DNA from: SIG480 sp045586595
GTDB taxonomy: Bacteria; Bacillota; Clostridia; Oscillospirales; JAAYXM01
Assembly: GCA_045586595.1 (NCBI GenBank)
Contig: JAZNAQ010000037.1
Span: forward strand, 1 to 41,755
Reading direction: 5' to 3'
DNA length: 41,755 nucleotides
The notes below the pieces were generated by a model. That model saw nothing but the letters and a program-made list of their open reading frames with translations, had not been told where the DNA came from and did not search any database. Shown here in pieces: positions 30,470 through 38,294 of this stretch (its first letter is position 1; every line of letters starts with the position of its first letter). The position numbers and the translations under genes are program-made.

Positions 30470-31936
30470 TTATATTCTCGAATAGTTTTTGTTGAGCCCT
30501 AAAAGCCTTTCTGAAAGCTCAGGAGTGATTGCATCATCAGCCATTCTCCACCGCCAGTTTTTATCGTTGACGGTTGATGGGGTGTTCATGCGCGCTGATG
30601 TGGGCAGGTTGAGCAAATCCTGCATCGGGGCGATTGCAACATCGGCACGGGAAGCCCATGCCGCGCGGAGAAAGGCATCGCCAAGGCTTTCTCCGTCTTG
30701 CGGGGCGAGGTATCTGCGGGCAAAGTCAAGCTTATAAACAGGAGCTGACTCTATAAAACCGCGCAGGGTATCGTTGTCGTGAGTGCCTGTGTATGCAATG
30801 CAATTTTCGGGGTACTTATCCGGAAGGTAAAGGTTGCTCTCGTCACCGTCAAACGCAAACTGCATAACCTTCATGCCTGGTATCTGGCAGCCGTCACGGA
30901 GCACAAAAACCTCATCGGTAAGAAAACCGAGGTCCTCTGCAATCATATTAAGGTTAGGAAGAGACCTTTTGACCGCATCTAAAAACGGTTTGCCGGGCCC
31001 CTTCTCCCAATGGCCACACACTGCTGTCTGTGCGCCGAAAGGTACGGACCAGTATGCTTCAAAACCGCGGAAGTGGTCAAGCCTTACCGTATCAAACAGC
31101 TTTGCACAATGTGCAAGCCGTGCTATCCACCACGAATAGCCGTGTGCCTCGAGGCGGTCCCAACGATATGTGGGGTTACCCCATAGCTGACCTTCGGCAC
31201 AGAAGGCATCAGGCGGGCAACCGGAAACATCAAAAGGCGTCAATTCATCGTTGAGGTTGAATATCTCGGGTGATGACCATACGTCGCATGAGTCGAGAGC
31301 TACATATATAGGGACATCGCCAATCAGGCTGATGCCGCGGTCATTTGCATATTTGCGAAGCTTGCCCCACTGCGAGAAAAACATAAATTGTTCAAATTTA
31401 TAGTAGTTCTCATCGTCAAGGTGTTCCTCGCGCCATAAAGCGAGCTCTTCCTTGCCGCGGAGACCTCTGGGGAAATTGCGCCATGCAATTCCGCCGAGTT
31501 CGTCTCTGATAGACATAAACGACGCATAGTCGCGAAGCCACTCGCCCTCTCTGTCGCAAAATTCATTGAGGGCGTCGTAGTTTGTAAAGCGGGAGAACGC
31601 GAGCCGAAGGAGTCGGCTCCGCTCAGGAATTACTATTTTAAAATCTACACGCTCTGAATTGGGGAGCACTGCGGCATTGAGCTCTGACTTTTTTATAAGC
31701 CCGGCCTTATAAAGTTCCTCAGGGTCAATAAAAAGCGGCTCTCCGGCAAAAGATGATATTGAGCTGTATGGCGAAAAACCAACACCGCGAGGGTTTATTG
31801 GCAGCACCTGCCATGACGAAAACCCACTTTCTGCGAGAAAATCGCAGAAATCATACGCACATTTGCCGAGCGTACCTATGCCGTATTTGCCGTTGAGTGA
31901 GGATATGTGCATCAGCACACCGCTGTGTCTTTTCAT
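30470..31936 (-). CDS. malQ: 4-alpha-glucanotransferase (amylomaltase)
   Basis: GH77 enzyme that transfers alpha-1,4-glucan segments between maltodextrins, in glycogen or starch use. The family start MKRHSGVLMHISSLNGKYG is seen from the ATG at 31934-31936, preferred over an ATG 15 bases earlier because GGAG lies nine bases upstream of it. It gives 488 residues. The catalytic nucleophile region VRLDHFRGFEAYW, acid/base IAEDLGFL and substrate segment TGTHDNDTLRG are present. It starts four bases after the binding-protein gene, so the two are co-transcribed. No other maltodextrin gene is nearby. Confidence 0.95.
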   Translation of the reverse strand: MKRHSGVLMHISSLNGKYGIGTLGKCAYDFCDFLAESGFSSWQVLPINPRGVGFSPYSSISSFAGEPLFIDPEELYKAGLIKKSELNAAVLPNSERVDFKIVIPERSRLLRLAFSRFTNYDALNEFCDREGEWLRDYASFMSIRDELGGIAWRNFPRGLRGKEELALWREEHLDDENYYKFEQFMFFSQWGKLRKYANDRGISLIGDVPIYVALDSCDVWSSPEIFNLNDELTPFDVSGCPPDAFCAEGQLWGNPTYRWDRLEAHGYSWWIARLAHCAKLFDTVRLDHFRGFEAYWSVPFGAQTAVCGHWEKGPGKPFLDAVKRSLPNLNMIAEDLGFLTDEVFVLRDGCQIPGMKVMQFAFDGDESNLYLPDKYPENCIAYTGTHDNDTLRGFIESAPVYKLDFARRYLAPQDGESLGDAFLRAAWASRADVAIAPMQDLLNLPTSARMNTPSTVNDKNWRWRMADDAITPELSERLLGLNKNYSRI

Positions 31937-31940
31937 ATAA

Positions 31941-33392
31941 TCATTCTCCAATCACCCAGTCGCAGAAACCGTGGTATATGTTCTGAAAGGTAGGGTATGT
32001 TTTTTTAAAGAAGTTTTCTTGTGTATACATCGCTGTGTCCTTAAACATTATGGGAGCAAAAGGTACAGCATCACAGAAAGTTCGGAAATATTCAATAAAT
32101 CCCTCGTCCCCTGCGAGATATGCGGAGTTTGCAGCACTCATGCCCGCGTCGTAAAAGCCTCCGAAATTAAGAGAGCCTGAGATGAGCCGTGTAATGTCAA
32201 AGTCGGAGCCGAGTGCGACCTCTGCATAGTAGAGTGTAAAATCCCCTGTCTGCAGTGCGCGCGTATACTCACTAAAAGGAAGAGCTCGCACGGTTGTGGG
32301 TGCGCCGAGTCGGGTGAGAGTTTCGGAGATTCTCTTACAAACCGCGAGCTTCCCGCTGCTTTCGGAATTGACGAGGATTGTAAGCGGCTCGCTTATTGTG
32401 AGCGGCGTATCACCGTCGTATGCAAGTGCTTCTGCAATATCTGCGGGGTAGAGCGTGTTCTTTGGATGATACGGCAGGGCTGCCGCGTTACCCATGAGTG
32501 CAAAGTCGCTCTGTGCCGCGCTTTCCCGGTCTATGGCGCGTGCTATCGCACGGCGTACAGATTTATCGGATAGCGGTGTTCGTCTTGTATTAAACCCGAT
32601 ATAGTGAAGCCTGGTTGTCGTTACGTTTGTTCGCTCGGCTGCGCTTAATGGTGTTATTTGTGTTGTCCCTGTCGGGTCGCTGGTGAGTATTGAAACATTG
32701 TGTGTGTCAAACTCAAACAAAAGCTCGTCGGAGCTTGCAACATCGTGTAATGTTATAACCGAATAATTAGGAGTCTTGCCACTATGGTGGGTTTTGCGCG
32801 CGACAAGGGCTGTAAGGTCATCCTTCGGCGCATAGATTCCCGTACCTGTGGGAAGCGGGTTTGAACGCGTACCGCTCTTTATGATTGGAAAATCAAGTAG
32901 TGCGGGCAGGCGCGCGTTGTCATACTTAAGCCTTACCGTAACGAAGCCCTCGCGGCTTGATGCACTTATGCTTTCAATAATGCTGAGCCGAGTGGCGTAG
33001 TATGACCCCCATGCCATCGCGGCACGGAGCGAATATTCAACATCAGAGGCTGTGAGCTCACTTCCGTCAGAAAAGGTAACACCGCTTTTGATGTTAAATC
33101 TGTATTCGCGGTCAGAGTATGCATAATCCGAGCAGAGTATGGGTAAAACCTCGAAGTTTTCGGAGACTTCAAAAAGCGGCTCGCATATAAGACCCATAAG
33201 CTCGTTGTTAAGTTTGTTTGATGACGTATACGGGTCTGCGCTTTCGTTTGAGGCAAAAGCAACTCCGAAAACGTCGGTGTTGGGTTTGTAGGCCACTTGG
33301 GAATTATCATCGGGCATATCTTCAATATCAGCTATATTACAAGCTGAGAGGAGAAAGCAAAGAGAAAGAAAAAGATATAAGAGCCTTTTCAC
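31941..33392 (-). CDS. Extracellular solute-binding lipoprotein, peptide/nickel (family 5) type
   Basis: Lipoprotein receptor of an ABC importer; family 5 members bind peptides, nickel or sugars. The 483-residue protein has a signal peptide with lipobox LLSAC (acylated Cys18). Recognisable segments are LMGLICEPLFEVSENFEVLPILC near 65, FNIKSGVTFSDGSELTASDV near 100 and SVRRAIARAIDRES near 280. The GTG start at 33390-33392 overlaps the pgeF stop codon by one base (TAGTG) behind GGAGG. No permease or ATPase gene is in this unit, so it is an orphan that must use components elsewhere or act as a sensor. The ligand is unknown. Confidence 0.85.
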   Translation of the reverse strand: MKRLLYLFLSLCFLLSACNIADIEDMPDDNSQVAYKPNTDVFGVAFASNESADPYTSSNKLNNELMGLICEPLFEVSENFEVLPILCSDYAYSDREYRFNIKSGVTFSDGSELTASDVEYSLRAAMAWGSYYATRLSIIESISASSREGFVTVRLKYDNARLPALLDFPIIKSGTRSNPLPTGTGIYAPKDDLTALVARKTHHSGKTPNYSVITLHDVASSDELLFEFDTHNVSILTSDPTGTTQITPLSAAERTNVTTTRLHYIGFNTRRTPLSDKSVRRAIARAIDRESAAQSDFALMGNAAALPYHPKNTLYPADIAEALAYDGDTPLTISEPLTILVNSESSGKLAVCKRISETLTRLGAPTTVRALPFSEYTRALQTGDFTLYYAEVALGSDFDITRLISGSLNFGGFYDAGMSAANSAYLAGDEGFIEYFRTFCDAVPFAPIMFKDTAMYTQENFFKKTYPTFQNIYHGFCDWVIGE

Positions 33393-34219
33393 TACGCTTC
33401 ACCTCCGTTGAGCATTATAATCGCCGCCATTGCGCCGCGCACACCGCCTGTTGCGCGGTGTGACCAGTAGAGGTCGTGCTTGCAACATGTACATTCTCCT
33501 GACATTGTTATGTTTTCCTCTAAAATGCCGCAATCAAGCAGAGTCAGTACATTCAGTTCGGGAAGGGATATGTGAAACTTGCCGTTTGAGTCATTGCGGA
33601 TACAGCGTTTCGCCGCTTCGCCGAAAGCGGAGAGCATTGCCTCAGGGACGTCTGCGTCCGTCTCAAAACAGCACATATCAATGGACGGGCCTACAGCCGC
33701 AAGAATATCGCGTGGGCAGGAGCCGAAGTTATCAACCATAGCCCGGACTGCGCTCGCGGGGGATTTTGCGGCAGTGCCGCGCCAGCCGGCATGAGCTACG
33801 CCCACAGCATGGTTTTTGGGGTCAAGGAGAAAGACGGGAACACAGTCGGCGTGGTATGTGGCGATAGGGAGATTTGGGACATTTGTAACAACAGCATCAA
33901 ACTCGCGTTTCTTAGGAAGGTATGCTTCGCCCGCATCATCAAGTGTTGCTATACACACGTCGTTTTTATGAACTTGTGTAAATGCCACAACATGTTTGTC
34001 GGGAAAACCTGCCGCATCACCGAGAAGCTTGTAGTTTTCAAGTACAGACTCACGCTCATCCCCACGTCCAAATCCAAGGTTCATGCTGTCAATAGGCGGC
34101 TTTGACACACCGCCGAGTCTTGTAGAAAAACAAGTAACGCAAATCCCTGTTTCGTCGAACGACGGAACGGATAAAAAAGAAACGCCGTTTGTTTTGTTGA
34201 CGGTAAAGCCGTGTCTCAT
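33392..34219 (-). CDS. pgeF: Peptidoglycan editing factor / multicopper polyphenol oxidoreductase family (YfiH)
   Basis: The DUF152/YfiH family was annotated as laccase-like. In E. coli it removes wrongly incorporated Ser from muropeptide precursors, and purine-nucleoside activities are reported for relatives. The 275-residue protein shows the metal/active-site residues in THADCVP-type sequence (TYHADCVPVFLLD), GVAHAGWRGT and the C-terminal SGECTCC and SHRATGG segment. The ATG follows AAGGAGG. It is the first gene of a unit with the binding lipoprotein and malQ, a combination with no obvious common task. Confidence 0.9.
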   Translation of the reverse strand: MRHGFTVNKTNGVSFLSVPSFDETGICVTCFSTRLGGVSKPPIDSMNLGFGRGDERESVLENYKLLGDAAGFPDKHVVAFTQVHKNDVCIATLDDAGEAYLPKKREFDAVVTNVPNLPIATYHADCVPVFLLDPKNHAVGVAHAGWRGTAAKSPASAVRAMVDNFGSCPRDILAAVGPSIDMCCFETDADVPEAMLSAFGEAAKRCIRNDSNGKFHISLPELNVLTLLDCGILEENITMSGECTCCKHDLYWSHRATGGVRGAMAAIIMLNGGEA

Positions 34220-34239
34220 GTTCTGCCTCCTTCTTTCAC

Positions 34240-34267
34240 AAAATCCCCCGCGAGTGCGGGGGATTTT
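34240..34267 (-). terminator. Terminator after typA
   Basis: AAAATCCCCCGC (34240-34251) pairs perfectly with GCGGGGGATTTT (34256-34267), with a four-base loop and a T-tract on both strands. Confidence 0.92.
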
Positions 34268-34275
34268 TAATGTCG

Positions 34276-36102
34276 TTATTGCTGTTTTCCTTTTAACAGC
34301 TTCATTCTCGCGCTGTGGTCAAGAAGTCGCTTTCTCATACGGAGCGATTTTGGAGTAACCTCCAAAAGCTCGTCATCAGCGAGGAATTCAAGCATCTGTT
34401 CAAGGCTTAAAATACGCGGAGGGACAAGGCGGAGAGCATCGTCGCTGCCTGATGCACGCATGTTTGTGAGCTGTTTCTTTTTACATACATTAACCACTAT
34501 ATCGTCGGCTTTTGAGGATACGCCTACTATCATGCCCGCATAGACCTCATCACCGGGAGATACAAACATCGAGCCGCGGTCCTGCACGTTAAATATTCCG
34601 TAGCCGACAGCCTCGCCTGTTTCGTAAGCGATAAGTGAGCCGGTTGCGCGCCTTGGTATGTCGCCCTTTGATGGCGCATAGCCGTGGAAGATAGAGTTTA
34701 AGATACCTTCGCCCTTTGTGTCGGTCAAAAATTCATTTCTGTAGCCAAAGAGCCCGCGTGCGGGAATAATAAATTCAATTCTTGTGCGCGAGCCTACCTG
34801 TGCCATTTTCTGAAGCTCGCCCTTTCTTGAACAGAGCTTCTCAATAACCGCACCGCTACAGTCGCCGGGGACGTCTACAACGACTTCTTCCATCGGCTCG
34901 CAGATAACGCCGTCAACCTCGCGCAGAAGAACGCGCGGCGTGCTGACCTGGAACTCATAACCCTCTCGGCGCATGGTCTCTATAAGAATAGAAAGGTGCA
35001 TCTCACCTCTGCCGGAAACGATGAACGAGTCAGAGGTGTTGTCTGCCTGCGCAACTTTAAGAGAAACATCCTTTAAAAGCTCGCGCTCAAGGCGGTCTTT
35101 TATATTTCTGGTGGTTACAAACTTACCTTCGCGGCCGGCAAACGGTGAGTCGTTTACAGAGAAGGTCATCTCAACCGTCGGTTCAGAAATCTTTACGAAC
35201 GGTAGCGGTTCGGGGTTAGAAGTATCACAGATGGTGTCACCGATTGTGATTTCTGAAATACCTGAAATGCAGACAATGTTGCCTGCGCTTGCCTCGGTAA
35301 CGGGGACGCGTTCAAGACCCTCGAATTGATACATTGAGGTGATCTTTGCTTTCTTTGTCTCGCGCAGACCGTGATAGTCACACACGATGACCTCTTGGTT
35401 CTGGCTTATAATGCCAGACTCGACTCTGCCGATAGCAATTCTGCCTACATACTCATTATAGTCTATGGACGAAACAAGAAGCCTCATAGGCTCGTCGCAA
35501 TTTGCGTTTGGAGCAGGGATGTAATCAACAATTTTGTCGAGCAACGGGCGAAGGTCAACGCCCTCCTTGTCAGGGCTTTCTGATGCTGTGCCTGCGCGCG
35601 CCGAGCAGAAAAGGAAAGGAGAATCAAGCTGCTCATCGTTTGCCTCAAGGTCCATAAACAGCTCAAGAACCTCGTCTTCAATCTCGTCGAGCCTTGCGTC
35701 CTGGCGGTCAATCTTGTTTATTGCAACGATGACGCGGTGGCCGAGCGAAAGTGCTTTCTGAAGAACAAACCGGGTCTGGGGCATCGGTCCTTCTGCTGCA
35801 TCAACCAGCAGGATGACACCGTCGACCATTTTGAGTACGCGCTCAACCTCGCCGCCGAAATCGGCGTGTCCAGGTGTGTCGATGACGTTTATTTTTACAT
35901 CGCCGTAGCGGATAGCTGTATTTTTTGCAAGTATCGTTATGCCACGCTCACGCTCAAGGTCGTTTGAGTCCATAACACGGTCTGCAACAACCTGGTTTTC
36001 ACGGAATGTGCCGCTTTGCTTGAGCATCTCGTCGACAAGTGTTGTCTTTCCGTGGTCAACGTGGGCGATTATGGCTATGTTTCTGATGTTAGGATTAGTC
36101 AA
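34276..36102 (-). CDS. typA: Ribosome-associated translational GTPase TypA/BipA
   Basis: Elongation-factor-like GTPase that binds the 70S ribosome and aids 50S assembly or stress translation. Its 608-residue length is typical. The GTPase motifs are AHVDHGKTT (G1), DTPGHADFGGEVER (G3) and NKIDRQDA (G4), followed by EF-G-like domains and the BipA-specific C-terminal region (about 480-600). The start is TTG at 36100-36102 behind AAAGGAG, giving MTNPNIRNIAIIAHVDH. It lies after secG but is separated from it by a terminator hairpin. Confidence 0.95.
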   Translation of the reverse strand: MTNPNIRNIAIIAHVDHGKTTLVDEMLKQSGTFRENQVVADRVMDSNDLERERGITILAKNTAIRYGDVKINVIDTPGHADFGGEVERVLKMVDGVILLVDAAEGPMPQTRFVLQKALSLGHRVIVAINKIDRQDARLDEIEDEVLELFMDLEANDEQLDSPFLFCSARAGTASESPDKEGVDLRPLLDKIVDYIPAPNANCDEPMRLLVSSIDYNEYVGRIAIGRVESGIISQNQEVIVCDYHGLRETKKAKITSMYQFEGLERVPVTEASAGNIVCISGISEITIGDTICDTSNPEPLPFVKISEPTVEMTFSVNDSPFAGREGKFVTTRNIKDRLERELLKDVSLKVAQADNTSDSFIVSGRGEMHLSILIETMRREGYEFQVSTPRVLLREVDGVICEPMEEVVVDVPGDCSGAVIEKLCSRKGELQKMAQVGSRTRIEFIIPARGLFGYRNEFLTDTKGEGILNSIFHGYAPSKGDIPRRATGSLIAYETGEAVGYGIFNVQDRGSMFVSPGDEVYAGMIVGVSSKADDIVVNVCKKKQLTNMRASGSDDALRLVPPRILSLEQMLEFLADDELLEVTPKSLRMRKRLLDHSARMKLLKGKQQ

Positions 36103-36149
36103 ATTAAAGACTCCTTTGGAAAATTAAATTACAGTGAAAAAACACAAGC

Positions 36150-36176
36150 GCGCAGGAGCGAATCCCCGCTCTGCGC
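36150..36176 (-). terminator. Terminator after secG
   Basis: GCGCA-G-GAGCG pairs with CGCTC-TGCGC with one bulge. On the minus strand it is followed by GCTTGTGTTTTTT. Confidence 0.8.
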
Positions 36177-36196
36177 ACCAATGTTCGTTTGAAGTT

Positions 36197-36433
36197 TTAC
36201 GCTATGAAGCCGAGGTTGAGAATGAGCGTAATTACGATAAATGCTGTTGCAACTACAGTTGTAATCTTTGCAAGCTTTGAGTCAAGAGAAGCGGACTTGC
36301 TCTTTGATAGGAATGTATCCGCAGCACCGGAAATCGTACCTGAGAGGCCCTGACGGCGGCTCTGCTGAAGAAGAACAATACCAACTAAAGCGATTGAAAG
36401 AATGAGCTGAACTATAGCAAGTGCAAGTTTCAA
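36197..36433 (-). CDS. secG: Protein translocase subunit SecG
   Basis: Small membrane subunit of the SecYEG channel. The 78-residue protein has two membrane helices and the family motif VLLQQSRRQGLSGTISG between them. I place the start at the TTG at 36431-36433, eight bases after GGAGG; a TTG 15 bases earlier overlaps that ribosome-binding site and cannot use it. A sigma-A promoter lies upstream and a terminator downstream, so it is a single-gene unit. In other Bacillota secG often precedes rnr and smpB, which are absent here. Confidence 0.92.
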   Translation of the reverse strand: MKLALAIVQLILSIALVGIVLLQQSRRQGLSGTISGAADTFLSKSKSASLDSKLAKITTVVATAFIVITLILNLGFIA

Positions 36434-36496
36434 GATAAACACCTCCAAAATAATACGCCGCAGAGACGGCGAAATTTGTCTGCATAAGTACAGTAA

Positions 36497-36525
36497 ATTC
36501 TACCACACATTACTTTATTTTTCAA
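36497..36525 (-). promoter_or_regulatory. Sigma-A-type promoter of secG
   Basis: On the minus strand, TTGAAA (36520-36525), 17 bases, TAGAAT (36497-36502), followed by a leader of about 60 bases. Confidence 0.65.
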
Positions 36526-36583
36526 CTGTTTTTTTCAATTAATTATATTTTTTCGGAAAACAAGGAAAAATATTCAGGCCGGC

Positions 36584-36612
36584 TTGACTGAAAAATGGTT
36601 GTGTGATACATT
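36584..36612 (+). promoter_or_regulatory. Sigma-A-type promoter of the MATE gene
   Basis: TTGACT (36584-36589), 17 bases, TACATT (36607-36612), about 65 bases before the start codon. Confidence 0.55.
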
Positions 36613-36681
36613 AAAGATTAAACAACGGGTTTCAAAAAATGTATAATGTTTATATGTAAATACAGGTGGGATAATAAAATT

Positions 36682-38070
36682 ATGTTTAAAACTTTGCGCC
36701 GCCCGAAAGCAGAATATGCGGCACTTTTTGCTCTTATGATACCGATAATATTGCAGAATCTCGCGAGCTCATCTCTCGGGCTTGCCGATACGCTTATGGT
36801 CGGGGCTCTCGGCCAGAACGAGCTTGGCGGGCTCAATCAGGCAAATACCGTGTTTTTTGTTCTTCAGCTTTTCACGTTCGGCATTCAGTCGGGAGGTTCT
36901 GTGCTTATAGCGCAATACTGGGGGAAACGCGACCTTGGCACCATAAACCGCGTTATGGGCATGAGCTTTTATATATCGTTTGTTTTTACAATGATAACCT
37001 CAACAGCAATAGTCCTCTTTCCGAATGAAATTATGAGCCTTACCACAAATGACCCTGCGCTTATAGACTGTGCGGCGAGATATTCTAAAATAGTGGCATA
37101 TTCATTCGTTTTAAACAGCCTTACGCTCGTTTATATAGGGGCACAGAGAAATGCCGAGAACTCAAAGCTCGGCATGGTTATACTGATAAGCTCAATGCTT
37201 ATAAATGTGTTCCTCAACTGGGTGCTTATTTTCGGTGAATTTGGTGCGCCGGCGCTAGGGCTTGAAGGCGCAGCATATGCAACTTTTATATCACGCGTGG
37301 CTGAGGTGTTAATGGTAGCGGTATATGCATTGTTTATTGACAAAAAGCTCCCGCTAATGCCAAAATATCTTCTTCGCCCCGGCAGGCTCATAGCAGCAGA
37401 CTATGCAAGGTATGCAACCCCAGTTGTTTTAAACGAAACGCTGTGGGGGGTTGCATATTCAATGTATGCCGTTATTTTCGGGCACATGAAAGGCGCGGCC
37501 GACATTGTTGCGGCCTACTCAATAACAGGAAGTCTTGAGCGCATTATGCTTGTTCTGTGTGCCGGTGTAGGTACTGCGGCGGCAGTAATAATAGGCAAGC
37601 AGATAGGTGAGGGCAAAACGCGCAATGAGGTTGTGGATACAGGTAACTGGCTTCTTGAGCTCTCGGTTGTGACAGGGCTTATTACCGCGGTTTTTCCTCT
37701 GCTGACTGATATATTCCTGCTCAAGTCTGTAGTATTCCGCGTATTTCGCGTATCGGATGCCGCAGAGCGTATTGTGCACATGATGATGATTGTCACAGCT
37801 GTGCGTGTAATATTTAAAACATATAACTATATGTGTATTGTCGGGGTGTTCCGAGGTGGAGGAAACGTGAAAGCAGCAATGCTGCTCGATGTAATATTTA
37901 TGTATTGCTGGGCGATACCTGCATGTTTAATAGCGGCATTTGTGTTTGATGCATCTATTACAACAGTGTTTATGCTCGCTATGTCGGAGGACGCGGCAAA
38001 GGCTGTTGTGGGCGGGCTTTTGCTGCGGCGTGGTGATTGGGTGAGAAATCTTACGCGTGACGGAGTGTAA
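36682..38070 (+). CDS. MATE-family multidrug/toxin efflux transporter
   Basis: Cation-coupled exporter of the MATE branch of the MOP superfamily, with about 12 helices; the substrate is unknown. The ATG at 36682 gives 462 residues and follows AGGTGGG at a somewhat long spacing; an ATG at 36646 is in frame but lacks a site and adds charged residues before the family start. Recognisable features include MIPIILQNLASSSLGLADT near 20 and GVGTAAAVIIGKQIGEGK around 295-315. It is a lone plus-strand gene ending at a terminator shared with tRNA-Lys. Confidence 0.9.
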   Translation: MFKTLRRPKAEYAALFALMIPIILQNLASSSLGLADTLMVGALGQNELGGLNQANTVFFVLQLFTFGIQSGGSVLIAQYWGKRDLGTINRVMGMSFYISFVFTMITSTAIVLFPNEIMSLTTNDPALIDCAARYSKIVAYSFVLNSLTLVYIGAQRNAENSKLGMVILISSMLINVFLNWVLIFGEFGAPALGLEGAAYATFISRVAEVLMVAVYALFIDKKLPLMPKYLLRPGRLIAADYARYATPVVLNETLWGVAYSMYAVIFGHMKGAADIVAAYSITGSLERIMLVLCAGVGTAAAVIIGKQIGEGKTRNEVVDTGNWLLELSVVTGLITAVFPLLTDIFLLKSVVFRVFRVSDAAERIVHMMMIVTAVRVIFKTYNYMCIVGVFRGGGNVKAAMLLDVIFMYCWAIPACLIAAFVFDASITTVFMLAMSEDAAKAVVGGLLLRRGDWVRNLTRDGV

Positions 38071-38087
38071 AATAGAAACAAACAGTA

Positions 38088-38120
38088 AAAAACCCTATCG
38101 GAAATTCCGATAGGGTTTTT
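38088..38120. terminator. Bidirectional terminator between the MATE gene and tRNA-Lys
   Basis: AAAAACCCTATCGG and its complement form a long stem with T-runs on both strands. Its right end touches the last base of the tRNA. Confidence 0.9.
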
Positions 38121-38195
38121 GGTGATCCGCCGGAGACTCGAACTCCGGACACCCTGCTTAAAAGGCAGGTGCTCTACCGACTGAGCTAATGGATC
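38120..38195 (-). tRNA. tRNA-Lys (anticodon TTT), CCA encoded
   Basis: The 76-base cloverleaf on the minus strand starts GATCCATTAGCTCAG. The anticodon arm CCTGC-CTTTTAA-GCAGG gives anticodon TTT, and the T arm CGGAG-TTCGAGT-CTCCG is perfect. The 3' end is GGATC-A-CCA, so CCA is encoded. In the acceptor stem positions 1-5 pair normally, but 6-67 is A-C and 7-66 is U-G. A consensus promoter lies just upstream. Confidence 0.95.
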
Positions 38196-38214
38196 ATGCT
38201 TAACAAGCCTATAT

Positions 38215-38243
38215 ATTTTAGCAGATGATGTATTAAAAGTCAA
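38215..38243 (-). promoter_or_regulatory. Promoter of tRNA-Lys
   Basis: On the minus strand, TTGACT (38238-38243), 17 bases, TAAAAT (38215-38220), about 20 bases before the tRNA 5' end. Confidence 0.8.
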
Positions 38244-38263
38244 CACCTGCGCCTGAAAATTAT

Positions 38264-38287
38264 GCCCTGCACACACGTGTGCAGGGC
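38264..38287 (-). terminator. Terminator-like hairpin after the PBP2 gene
   Basis: GCCCTGCACA (38264-38273) pairs with TGTGCAGGGC (38278-38287). On the minus strand it is followed by ATAATTTTC. It lies 8 bases past the stop codon. Confidence 0.7.
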
Positions 38288-38294
38288 AGATGCA

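Noticed and set aside
36434..36448. SecG start at the TTG at 36448
   Set aside because: That TTG forms part of the TTGGAGG ribosome-binding site serving the TTG at 36433.
37827..38276. 149-codon minus-strand open frame containing HDPLAQSVEHLPFKQG
   Set aside because: It reads through tRNA-Lys on the sense strand and then antisense to the MATE gene; that peptide is the well-known artefact of translating a tRNA gene.
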